Positions 22,534 through 35,300 of a DNA stretch of 64,000 bases are shown piece by piece. Origin of the DNA: Camarhynchus parvulus (lineage: Eukaryota; Chordata; Aves; Passeriformes; Thraupidae); the NCBI RefSeq assembly GCF_901933205.1, contig NC_044585.1, positions 2,542,001 through 2,606,000 of the forward strand, read 5' to 3'. The notes under the pieces are model-generated. The model was not told the DNA's origin and searched no databases. It saw only the letters and a program-made list of their open reading frames with translations. How positions within the stretch are numbered: position 1 is the stretch's first letter; the number at the start of each line of letters is the position of its first letter. A program made the translations under genes and the position numbers.

Positions 22534-22539
22534 TTTATT
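22534..22539 (-). terminator. SMPD4: Candidate distal SMPD4 poly(A) signal
   Basis: AATAAA on the minus strand, the right half of the 22528-22539 palindrome, 476 bases beyond the SMPD4 stop. If used, the MED15 and SMPD4 transcripts would overlap tail to tail. Confidence 0.4.
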
Positions 22540-22986
22540 ATTATTCCTGTGTTGGATGCTAACATTGTACTGCTCCTCCCCTGCCAGGGTACCATGGGAT
22601 GAGGGTTTCTGTGTTCTGTGGGAAGTGAAAACTCACAGGCTGTGAAGGTTAGGGGACAAAATCACAAATGGCTCTGTGTCTCATGCACCACATCCTGGCC
22701 TCAGTGAACTGGAAGAACTGGTCAAGAGGTCAGTGATGGGATGCACCTGTGGCATGACTGCAGTTTTATAAACTCATTCTTCTCCCCTCAAAAAAAAAAC
22801 CCAAACAACATATTCACTCGAGGCTACAGGAAGACTTTTATAAAAATAAAATTTACATTGATTATCTCTACAAGGCCATGTCAATGTTTATAAAACTCCA
22901 TTAACTTTAGCATTAAAAATATTTTAGGAAGAGCTGATATAATTAAAACATTTTAGTCATGGAATCTTAGGCTCATCCTTAAAACA

Positions 22987-22992
22987 TTTATT
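22987..22992 (-). terminator. SMPD4: Candidate proximal SMPD4 poly(A) signal
   Basis: AATAAA on the minus strand only 22 bases after the SMPD4 stop codon. This would give an unusually short 3' UTR. It is the only exact hexamer on this strand between the stop and 22539; TATAAA variants occur near 22836 and 22881. Confidence 0.4.
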
Positions 22993-23014
22993 TCTAGAAG
23001 CCAGGAAGAGGAAA

Positions 23015-23341
23015 CTAGTGTTCATGTGGTTTCCATGCTTCGAAGAAAAAAGTCATTATTACAGCATAAAGAAAATATCCAGTTAGGATAATGAATGTGC
23101 AGCCAACTGGCCCAACATAAAACCAGGATGCAAGGAAGTAGATCATCAGCAAAGAGATCAGAGTCCTGTAGCTGGCCAGAAACCTCAGGCTGATCCTGGG
23201 TCCCCAGTTCTGGCTCGTTCTGCCCCTCACCACGGGGCTGTACCTGATTTTCTGTATGAGCTGGGGGTTGGTCAGGTGATAGCGACACAGTCTGCCAACA
23301 AAATCATCCCTGGAGCAAAGCACTTCCATCTGATCTGCAAA
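23015..23341 (-). CDS. SMPD4: SMPD4 exon 18 (terminal coding exon, membrane anchor)
   Basis: Residues 690-797 and stop TAG at 23017-23015. Contains [16 protein letters not shown] (human CSRDDFLGSFCRYHLT), [15 protein letters not shown], then two hydrophobic stretches around a YVGPVGC turn, ending EAWKPHEH. The last few residues differ from human. Acceptor TGTCAG. Confidence 0.97.
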   Translation of the reverse strand, partial: FADQMEVLCSRDDFVGRLCRYHLTNPQLIQKIRYSPVVRGRTSQNWGPRISLRFLASYRTLISLLMIYFLASWFYVGPVGCTFIILTGYFLYAVIMTFFFEAWKPHEH

Positions 23342-26300
23342 CTGACAGAAGAGGCATTTAAAAGTTAGTGTCCTCCTGCAAATGCTGTCATAAAGTAACT
23401 TATTTTATGATTTTCTTCATAGAGAGAGTGAGGGTTATAGGGATCAAACTGCACTTGTAAACAGCAGAAATGGCTTAGGTGTGAAAACACAAGGCAAGTC
23501 TGCACTAAGAAAAGAATTTGCTTTTCCTGTTTAGAAGCATTCACTCTGCATGTTACTCCCCTGTTCATCAACCATGTGTCCCTTAATAAATGACAGTGCA
23601 ATGCTTTGTGTAGGAAAAGCAGAATGACAGGTAGAGAAGCAGGCTAATACTACTGGAAAATACCCATCTAGACCACAGTGAAGAAGATGGAGTAAGAACA
23701 AACCACGTGTCCCACAGGTACAGCTGGGGCAGAACAGGAATGTGCAGGGGGAAGCCCAGGAGGAGGAGGAGGAGGAGGAAGAGGGGCAGTGCTGTGCTCA
23801 CCCTCTCGTTGAGCGCCGAGGACAGGCGGAACAGGAGCCGCACCAGAGCCGCGTTCTCGTAGCTGCGGATGGGCTGGAGCTCAGTGTCCCCCTGGTACTG
23901 CAGCTCGAACCTTCTTAAGCCATTTATGATCTAGAAATGGGAAAAGAAACACCTCATCTTGCAGCTCCCACCTGAAACAGCTTTTGACTGGCACCTCTCT
24001 TACCCCCAGGTAAGTTGCATTTCTCTTGTTTTGTCAAGAACAGCCCCAGCAGTGATAAGGAACTGTTTTTCTCTCACCTGGTACCTGCCAAGGGGTGTGA
24101 GGATGAGGCCATTCTCACTGGCAATGCAGTCTGGAAGTTGTTTTTTTCCATTCTCATCTTGAGCTGTCCCACACTTCATCATCATCTGGGTCAGCTGGGC
24201 TTCACTCAGCTATGCAAGAATAAATAACACAGTTCTAAAGCAGGTGATTGATCCAACCCCTATTGAATTTATTTGTCACTTCAAAAACTCATTAGCCTTG
24301 GAAGTCTTTGACAGCCAATTCAGATACCAAGAACTGCTTAAGAGCACCTCAGTTAGACATTAAAATGAGATAAACCTCTCCAGATTTGCTTGGTCTTGTC
24401 CAATTCTAGATTGGTGCTCTGGTTTCTATCTCCCTTAGCTCCCAAGGAGTATCAAAGAGCTGTCTCCTGGGGCACTTCTGTACAAGGGAGTGTGGCTGCA
24501 GAGAAATTAATCTGTTATTTTTAAGTTTAACAGTTCATCCATAGCTGCAGTTGTATTTTTATAGCTCTACATTTAGAAGATACAGGACTTGGCCTGTTTG
24601 GAAACAAGAGGACAGCCTTGGTATAAACAGGTTTGGTACAAATTATACAGTCCAAAAGAGTCATCACTTAAACAAAGTAGGTTTGATACTTAAAAATTCA
24701 TAACACCTAATTCCATCTACATTGAAAATGGGTTTTGAAGCAGGCAAAGTTGAGAAGATGTTAGAATTTACTAGCAAGGTCTCTGGACAGCTTTGTGACC
24801 CCACACAGTATAAGAGACACAGATGTACATTTGACGAATCCTGACTCTTGTTCTTGCTGCCAAGTTCTTAGAAAGATGCCACTTACCTTAAAGATCTGGC
24901 ACAAATATTCCAGTGCCTTCTCTAAATATTCATCTGTTTTTTTGATGCTGTCCTGCCCAATTTCATCAAGGTCATTGCCTGTGTAGGAACCATTTGCCTC
25001 AGATGGTGTGAATCTAAACCACGAGAAGAAGGACTGGCTGGCCATGGTCTCTGCAGAATGGTCTGATATGGACTTTGCTGTCTGCTGTGCCTGACAAATT
25101 AACTGGGCCAGTTTTAACACCTAAAACAGAAAACAAAAATTGTGTGGGACAAAGATAAAGGAGTACTAAGCATCAATACATGGATAAAACTGTGCCTTGA
25201 TAGCTGCAAGTGAGAGCAATCCCAGCAAACTCACTCCCTTAGTGCACACGGATTTGTGCTGACTGTTAGCTGGATTTCCAATAGGGCAGAGGCAGTTCTG
25301 TTGGAGCATTTAAGAAACCTCAGAGCTGCTTAGGTTCTTCAGCTGCTTTTTTAATTTTTCCTACTGCCTTTCTCTGAGTTGCTGGTAGGTACTGGTGACC
25401 CAGAAGATGACAAGTAAGCATGTTTGAGAGGAAACACCATATAGTGCTCCAAGGCATTGGAGCGTACATTAACTTAATATTTATCAAAGAGAATTATTTG
25501 GACATTGGAGGCATACATTAACTTATTATTTATCAGTAAGTTAATGTATTAACTTATTGAAGAGAAGCAGATTTTTACAGCTGTGCTGGACTGAGACCCC
25601 TCAGAGTCCAAAAGTCCAAAAACAAACTAAATTATTCAGTAATTGAATTCAGTGTGTGAAGTTTTCTACTTTTAACTTCTGGTATGGATGCTCAGCACAG
25701 AGGAACATCTGTCACAAGAGAAAGACAGGTGCAAAGGAGCTTGTTGCTTACCAAATTCCTGACTTCTGTGCCAAACATCTGTTTATACTGGAAGTCCTGT
25801 CCTTCCAGGCTGTAAACATGACTCTTCACCTTAAATGAGGCATCTGTAACAGCTGGAGACCGTGATGACAAAAAACTCCCACCAAGAGTGGGGCTCATAA
25901 AAAGTCGGTGTTGACGGTGGGGAATCACAAGTTCTGGCTCCAGGAATAACTGTTCTCCTGGAATTTGAAAAAAGAACTGAAGATGGTTACATAACACTGG
26001 TCTTGCTGGGGAAGGAGGCCTTAATTAGTGTTCATTATTTACTTCTCTCTGCCCAGAGCAGGAAATGTCAGCATGCATTTAATGCAGATCATACAAAGCA
26101 GCATTTTAAATTTGTAACATTTTTCAACAAAAGACAGTGGAAAAACATACTTCAGACATTGATACTTGTCAAATCTCACCACTCCCAAATTCACTATATC
26201 CTAATTATCCTGAAATGCATGCATGACTCTTTTACTAAGTATAAAAACTTTCAGAGATATATAAAGTTTAAATCCTGAAGTACATAATGAAGTAATACAA

Positions 26301-29300
26301 GAGTAAGAAAAACTGAAAATTGTAATTGGGTTCTTCATCCTTTAAAGAAAAATTGTGAAATGCAATCTATGGTGATTAGAAGAGAACTATAGAATTACTA
26401 AACCAATTGACAAATATTAGGGAAGACAGACTTTTGAATGGCAAAACAGCATGAAAAATGGGAGAGAAGTGCACCTCAGTGCTAATGAGATGAGATGTAA
26501 CTATTGTGAAGAAAGATTGAGACAGGACAACACAAGATGTCAAAATATCCTTTTACCTTTGAGGATCATTTCAGCTAGATTGGGCTGAGCAAAGACCTTA
26601 GCTACTCGGAACACCATGAAGGCATTTTTTGGACTGACCAAGTCTGTCCGAAGAGCTCTGTTGAGAAATCCCACAAACAGCTTGGTGTACATGAGCAGGT
26701 TCTCTTGAATGAAGGCAGCCCTGTCAAAGTGAGTACAGGATTTGTGAGTACAGCTATTTGAAGAAGTGTTATTTTGTCTACAACCAAAAAAGCCACTAAG
26801 GGAATGTTTTATACTGTCTCTGGAAAGATGGTCAATTTACACTGAGACAAAAGAATACTCTCAAAACAAAAACTAGTGTTCTAAGAAATCATTCTCTAGT
26901 CTTATATAGGAATTTAACTCAGGTTGGTGCCTAGCTCCTGAAATCCTGCTGTTTTGCTCAGGATCTCCTAGAGGTTTGGCTCAGATCAGTCCCAGCTGCT
27001 CCCCTCCTCACCATTTCTCTGAGACACTGCGAGGCAAAGGCTCTGTGCTCTGTGGGGGCTTCTCGGGCGCGTACCTCCAGGGCTGCAGGTAACTCAGCCA
27101 CATCTCAAGAACCTGGGCAAAGTCACACATAAACCCACATGAGTGCCAGGACTTTATTGGAAAGGAAGGTAGGAAGAGTTTTTTGTTAATTTTTTATTTG
27201 TTATAGGAAGAATTCTACTGGTCTAGAAAAGAGAGATGTAAAGACCAAGAAACAGCTGCTGAAGAGCAATAACTAATAACTTAGTTATTAGTTAATAAAT
27301 AATAGTTCTAGTAACTTAGTTAATAGTTCTAGTAACTAATAGCTAATTCTGTTTAGTACAGACTAAGTGGAGAAGCAAGTACATACTGCTCTGAAGGAGG
27401 CATCCAGAGGCCAGTGGCCAAAACAGTGCTGCAAAAAGATATAAAGCTTCTCCTGGACAAACCGAGGAATCACAACCCTGCAAAGAGATTCAAAGACAGT
27501 CATGTGTATAAACTGGCAGCAAATTTTAAAAACTAAACACCCAACCCTACCAACCAACAACCCAACACACTTTCAAAAATGCAAATAACGAAAGAACTGA
27601 GCAAAATTTGCTCTTTTTTACCTGAAACTACTTCAAGCCATTGAACTTCAACTCAAATTATTAAATAATACTAAACTAACTTTGGCCAGAATCTTCTGGT
27701 AGCATTTTATTTTCTCTATAGACTGGTGCAATAGCTGCTGCTGAAGATGCCCTCCCTCAGAGGATGTGAGAAACATAATCCATTAGCTCTCATATACTTT
27801 TATTAATGTACTTCTGTATTTAGCATCAAAACAGCCTAATTCAACCTCTCAAGGGAAGCTGAGATTTTTCACGGACAAAGCTCAGCTTTTCAGTTCTGTA
27901 CATTCATAGACATGCTCATGTACCAACCTTTTAAACTCCTCCAGTGGGCTGGCTGTGTGGGAGTGGGCTGAAGGGGAGAGAGGCTCTGGTTTCAGGCTGT
28001 TGCTGAAAGCATGCAGATGTTTCACAAGCAGTCTTACCACTAGCACGTGCTCCTCAGTGGGCTTGAATGACTCCTAGATTCAAAGCAAAAGAGAGGCACC
28101 TAATGAGTGTCATTTGCTATATGTCCAGGGAATTCAGGAAAATTATACTCTCAGATCAAAATACAGGAAATGCTCTTTTCCTTCTAGGTTCTTCACCATA
28201 GTTTGGTGCCACCTGATTTTGGACAGGTTTGCTCCCCAGGACAAGCTGCATCAATCTTCTGCCATCAGTTCACTACGAAACAGCAGCAAATTTGGATTGT
28301 AAGGAAAGTTCTCTACAGTACTCTAATGCACTGAATTTTGGGCTAGCTTTAAAGAACAGAATAACTTGTAGATTTTGACTTACCCTTTCCTGAAAAAAGA
28401 ATATTCAGCCTTTCATTACGGCTACAAGTTCCTTGCTGCAGAAGCACAGCAGGTCCTTTGCTTATACTCATGGCTGGCTGTACTGAGTTCTCCTTCCTAT
28501 GCTGGTATCATCGGCCTTACAGGAGAGAACAATCCTAGACAGTTACAGTAAGAACAGGAACTGGTTTGAGTCCTGTGAGATCCTGTTGGTTCCAACACCC
28601 TCGGGGGGAGAACAGCCTGGGTGGGAGCAGCACCAGGAGTGATGGTGAGCCACAGTGATGTTACTCATGAGAAGGGAGTGTGTGACAGAGCAGGGAGGCG
28701 CACGAGGCACAGAAGTGCTGCTTCAAAGCACAAACTCCTTTGCTACTAAGAGTAGTGAACTAATACCAATCCACCACTGAAGGCAGATTTTGAGGTTTGT
28801 ATTCTGCTCCACAAAAGTTGAGAAGAATAATGTACATGAAATGTAAGTTACAGCTGCAAATATAATGGAAAGTGCTGGAAAGGTGTACTGGATTAGCTGC
28901 AAGAAGTTTCCAGTGCTTGAGACAGGGAGGGAGTGTCTGTGTCTGTGTTTATGTCCTTTCTCAGCAATGCCTGAGGCACAGCAGATGCCTTTTTACACTC
29001 TCTGAGACTCTGAATACCCTGTGACATTCACTCCAGGCTCCATGACAGACACAGCCCTGCAGTGCAGCCAGGCCTGGGACTCTCCTAAGGGGGGGTTAAA
29101 CCTTTACCAGTTCTAATGAAGGCTGGGCTTGTTTTTGACAGCTCTAACTTGTATCAGCACATTTTCCACAGTCCTGATGAGTTTATGCAAGAAGGTAGAA
29201 CTCCAAGAACTTGTGTGGTCCTTGGAGTTTTGGACCAGGATCTCCACAGCAATTAGAGAGGCTGAGTACTCTGCTACAGGCCTTGAAAGGTGCAATTTTA

Positions 29301-32300
29301 AAAACCCCAAGCCCCTCCAAAGGTACCTTTGGAATTTACAAAACCACCCTATTTCAATACATCATTTTGGGAGATGTTAGTTGTTTCTCCACATAGCAGT
29401 TCTTACATTTCCTCTTAGCCTGGATCACCACCATTGTGAATATCACTGGTTTAAAAACTACTTTTCCCCACAAGTGTTTTTGTTGTCAAACCTTTTTGCA
29501 CAGTATGGATGTGTGCCACTGTTAATTCTTAATACAGTAATTAAATTAATATAACAGTAAAAAAGATTTAAAGTAGTACTTTCTATGTTCCTTTCTAAAC
29601 AGCACCTTGACATATCATAGCACTTAATTAAAACAAAATAAAACAAAAAAAGGATTGAAGAGCAGGGAAATGCCATGTAGCGCTAAAGAGCTTTACAGTA
29701 CATAAGCTCAACCCTCCCCATTCCCAAAATGAAGACCCAATGAATAAAGGGCTGAAGTAGGAAAAGAGGAATCAGCAATCTGTTCCAACAGGAATGTTTT
29801 TGCATGCACATTTCCTGAACAATCTGCAAATGTACCACTTGTGCTTTTGCAAAAGTGGACAGTCAAATTGACATTGCCACCACAAATTTAGTATTATCCA
29901 ATGACATTTCCTTGGCTAAAAACCCCCAGATGTTACCTACCTTAATCTGGGTGACAGCCATGCAAATTCTGATCTTTTCTTCCACGCAAGGTTTGCTTAA
30001 ATGACTACTGAGTGAGGCAGAAATCTGCCATTGGTGGAGACAGCTTTGGTGCCAAAAAACAGCATAGCTGGTAAGTCTTACATTGCAAGAATGCATCTCT
30101 AAAAATACAGTTTCCAATCAGTCCTCATAACATGCTAGAGTTTAATTCTTTTCTCCATCACCTTTGCTAACATCTCTCAGTATCTGTCTCACTGAACAAT
30201 TTGGTGAATTTCAATGCAATGTTCTCAAATTATAAAACCACACCTTGGCAGAAGGAGCTGCTGTACAGCCAGCACCAATACACTTGGCAGATTATATGAT
30301 GGAACAAGATTCTTAAAAAGGAAACCAAATGAAAAGATGGTAATACTTGGTATGCGTGGAGGGCCTGGTAGCTGGATTGGGCAGGACTACCGTGGTGTTT
30401 ACTGGAGATACTGAGTCGGTAGTGGAGAACCTCCAGCTGAGACAACAGAAACAAAAAGGAAGGGGGGAGGGAAAAAAGGAGAGAAGAGAGCAAGAGAAAA
30501 AAAAAGTGAGAATGAGCCCAAGGAAGAACGGTGGGGGGAAAAATGAACATCACAAATACAGTCAGGGACAACATATCACAATAACAACTGCAGCCACAGT
30601 ATCCTCTTTTTTCTGGTGTTCAGTAGATTGATTCCATAGTATTTCTTATCCACTTGGAAATACAACTGGGAGCAGGTGTCAAAAAATTGGCTGTTCTCTT
30701 TGCTGAGCTCAGAGCAAGGACTAGTGGGGGATATGGAGCTTTTGCCAAATAAATTCCCCATTTCACAAGTGAATTGAACTGCAGCAACAAGGATTTACAC
30801 ACTGTTTGTTAAAAATGGAGTAAGAGAGCAATATTCTGCAAGCCTTTTTACATTGGTTTTGAAAACTTTGTCATTTCTTCCTGCTCTGCTGGAGAAGCAC
30901 AGTTGGTATGTAGAAGAAGCTCAAATTGGACTTTCCTGTCCAGAGAAATCCTGTGTCTTCTCTCTACTTAAAGGCTTTTTGAGAAGGCTGCAGTTCTTGT
31001 GAATTTCCTCAAACAAGGATATTACTTTTGCTGTGAGGGAAACATTACAAATCTAAAAAGGCAAAGACATACCTAGCACAAGTATGCTGATGCAAAAGGC
31101 ACCTTGCCATAACACTGAAGTCTCTGCAAGCCTCAGCCAGATCCCTTTTTGAAGGAACAATCTGATCAGTATTTTCTGACTATGACAGTGAAGAGGATAC
31201 TGTAGCAACAGCGACACACATGTATGAAATTAATGAAAAAACATAAAACAAAAAATGTACACTACACAGACCCCAATGACTGTTGTCAGGCATCTAAACT
31301 AACTCTCCAGATCACACCTCTGCTGTCTTTAAACAGCCTCTACCCCATCTCCTCTGCTGTCAGTTTGGCAGCTTTTGGTTCCACACCCTTGGAGTGGCAG
31401 GATTGTTCCTGCAGGCTCCCCAAGAGCTTGGGCAGATTGTCTGCTTTCCCCTGCCACAGGAACCTGCAACCCCCTGGATTTTCATGGGTGTTCCACATGC
31501 AGTGCTGGGGGCTGAACACCTGGCATTGGAAGGTCAGGAAGCATTACATAAAGTTTGATCAAACTACTTCTTTTAAGTGTTTCTTGTGGTAACAGCAGAA
31601 GGGAATAGGAAAAAAGCTGCTGCACACTTGGACTCTAGATCATCAGAGAGAGAAAAAACAAACAGACAAAAGAATTGGAAAATAGTTGAATTAAAAGGGA
31701 AAACAATGACAGCATAGCAAATAGCATCAACCTCAGGTTCACAGCAGACCCAAGAAGAATTCAAAGCTGTTATGTGTATCTTCTCAAAAGAAACTGTTTA
31801 CTATTCATTCCCATTCCACTGCCTTCTACTTATAAAGGGAAGTCTGTGATGACATTACCAAGGCTTAAGGAAAAATCTATGACTCTCCTTCTCAAGAAAG
31901 TTACTTATCTGAGATCTGTTTGGCCCATGAAAGCAAACAAATCTGGCTGCTGGACAGAGTGAGCAAGTTCTGCAGAACCTCACCCCACCTTCCAAAACAG
32001 AACTGCAGCCATTTCATATCAGTGATGGCCAAACAGCTCTAGATCCAGCACTGAATGTCACTAATTGCTCTCCCTCCCAAACACACAGAAGGCTAAATGC
32101 AAACAAGTGAACCTGCAGAATTATCAATCATTTTAAGAATAAGGTATAGGGCCATCTTGGGTTTCCAGTCAAAGTCTTTAATGCTTGTGTTAAAACAGAA
32201 CTTCCACTTCTGGATGTTCTACTTCCTCATCTGAGGAACTACAAGGCAGACTGCTCTCCCTCAGCCCACCCAATCTACAAAGTTCAGTTTAAGCATCACA

Positions 32301-35300
32301 GGCTAATGAACAGTCCTGCCCCAACTGATCTGGAACCTTTCCTCAGTCCTGCAGGAGAGATCCTTCATCCATTCATGTATCTCATGGGGAATTCCAGTCC
32401 CCCATTCCACTGCTCCACCCCCCAAAGAGGAAGACTTCCTATTTTACATGTTCATGATTACTTCCCATCAAAAATGACACTAGAATACCATTAGGGAGTT
32501 ATGGCCTCAGGCTGTGGCTCAACACACCTTGTGGAGGATCCTGAAGTGCTGATTTCAGAGAACTGTAAGCTCTACCTAGGCCCTACTCCACCATAACGTG
32601 CAGAGTCATTGTCTGCAACTGCTGCTCCCTAGTGCTAGAAGAAAGCATCTGAAATACAGAGGGTGAACAGAGGAGAGAAGTTTAAAGCAATCATCATTTC
32701 TGGCCTAAGCACAGCGCTTGATGCACAGAGACTGGACAGACAGACAGACCAAAGGTACTTCAAGCAAAGCCTTTCCATCACAGGTGCACAGCCATGCTGC
32801 TGGGAGTCCCAAGTGGAGACTTTGCAACATTAGTGAGTTTGCATTTTGACCTCAACTTTGAGAATAAAAGACAAAACCCATCACATTTCAGCTCTCCAAT
32901 GTTTTTCCCTAGCAAAATATAAATATGTTTTATTTCATATCCTGTGGAGTGAAGGATTAGAATTTTTCAGTCAACTCCCATATTGCACTTCCACACAGGA
33001 ATAAACCCTGAGTAGCTTTTATTATTTCTCTCCCCTTCTATGAAAGTCCCACTGTGACCCAGAGGGAATTCAGAGGATCAATATTTTCTCCTTCAAATTC
33101 CCTTTACATTTATAATGCCTTCAATCTTAGCCTCCCCAACACTTACTTACTTCTTACATGCAGTAGTTTGTTACTGAACAGGCCACCACAAACTGCTTAC
33201 AACAGTGGATTATCTGAGCAAGAGCTTGTCAGATAATCCAAATTCTGCAGCTACAGAACTGCTTCTGACACCATTATGGTGAAAAGCATATTTTGGAACA
33301 TGAAACAATAAAAATAGCAGTTTAGAAAGACTTTTTAAAATTTGGATTTAGGCTAAAAATGGTTATGGATGTTAGAAATTACTAATTGGTATTTCAGTAA
33401 CAGTTGCTATCTCTGCTGGAAATCAATTTTGGCTATTTTTAGCAGTCATGTTGCCCCAGTGGGATTTAACACAATGCTTTTATAGTGGCATCTTCTCAAT
33501 CATTAGTACTTTGATATCGATGTTCAGATTGTTGTGACCATCCCACAAACTCATCTTGAACAAAAAAAAAAGAAACAAAAACCAGAACAAAACTAACACA
33601 ACTTCTGCAATGAAGGCAAATCTGGATGACACACTTATTCACAACATTCTTTGTAACTGGATTATCAACTCTGGCACACTTATGTAGATACTCTGGTAAG
33701 TTATTTCTTTCCTTTGGACCAATACACAAAAATAAATTGTGCACAGAACAGGAGATTTACCCCAAGGTAAGAGCTCAACCACCAGGTGATGTTCATGAGT
33801 GCAGTACACACTATTACCTTGACATGAGGGGACTGCATTTTCTGATACATTTCCAGTGAGTAATGATGAAGCCACATTTCAACAAAGATCTGCAAAATAA
33901 GTATTTTATCAGCTAGGGAAAGAGAAGTAATCCCACACTGTCAGTCAGAAGACAACATAAGGAAGACCACAGTATATAAGTTGAAAACTAAGCTGTACTG
34001 GTAAATAGGCAGCACCTATTCAAGATGTTCCAGGTTATGTCAGTGGCTGAGATGACAAACTCTTAGCACCTGGCCAGGCATCAATTTGTCAGCCCAGCAA
34101 CATGACAGGAACTTGTTTCAGAACAACTGCTAAATCCAGCTTTTCCTTCCCTTGATAATGAACAAAACCAACTTGGCTGTGTTTAACCTTTGCTTTTGCA
34201 TAGAGCATAGAATTGGTGTAAGATTTTAAAAAGAAAATCAGATGCAGAAACATTTCCAGAAAAAATACTCAAATGCCCGAGATCAGTTGTTAGATCCTTA
34301 GTCTAAGAAAAGGTATTAAGTGCCTTTCCAAGCTACAACTTAACAGCCTCACAGTGGTTCCTTGTTGCATTAACAGGAAGCAACAGCTGCACTGCTCAAT
34401 TCCAAAACCAAGCCAAAGCAAACTGGCCTATCTGCCTCTGCTTTAACAAGAAGAGATCCCTCAGTGAGCAGGGCATTTCCTTCCTTAAATGCCAGGTACC
34501 TGAAGCAGTGTTTCTGATCTCCAGATCTCCTGGGAGGCTGGGTCAGCGTTCACAGAGGGCTGGTGGGCAATGTGCCTCTTCAGCAGGCTGGTGTGGTGCA
34601 TGCCATAGGAGGAGAAAGGCACTGCTGGGGACCTGGAGGACAAATGCATGGAATGACACAAGTCAGGAGGGCTTGGTGCAGCACAGGGGGATGGAGGGAT
34701 GTATCATTGCTCTTAATCAGTATTTCATACACTTTGAAACAGTCTTTCAAACTGCATAATTGATTACACATTTCAAACTTCTGCAACTTCCTTTAATTAC
34801 TAATCACTTCAACTATAACCAAACACTGCACCACTGCTCCCATGTAATAAGTCCACACAGATCAAGTGTGGAGGTGTTTTCTGTTGTTTGATTTTGTTTC
34901 AACAAGCCATATTTTGCCTGCACTGTTCCCACAATTTGCCCGACACTGGAGCCATTACCTGGGAGTAGGGGAAGGGATGGCTCCCCCAGGGTTTGAGGAA
35001 GGTGGGGGAAGGACACTTCCTTCTGTGGGCAGGAAACACTTGAGGTACGTGTCCACCAGGATGAAATAAGCACTGTTGGAAGGGCTGACATGATGGGTCA
35101 CAGGTGAGTTCTGCAAGAGACACACAGATGTATCTGGGGTTAAACTGCTTTAAACCAGTGCTGGGTGTGATGTCAGACCCCCTCAGCATAAAAAAGCAGA
35201 AGCCCAGTGTTAGATAGGGTGAACTGGCAGCAAAGACCCCTGGGAGCAAAGGAAAATGAGCTGTGAGAGAAGAGCTGCTGCAGCAATGACAGCAAGAAGA

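Larger units (their letters stand above)
21126..22560 (+). other. MED15: MED15 3' untranslated region (probable extent)
   Basis: Non-coding sequence after the stop codon, with AATAAA at 21551-21556 and again at 22528-22533. Two possible ends give 3' UTRs of about 0.45 or 1.4 kb. The extent is inferred from poly(A) signals only. Confidence 0.65.
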
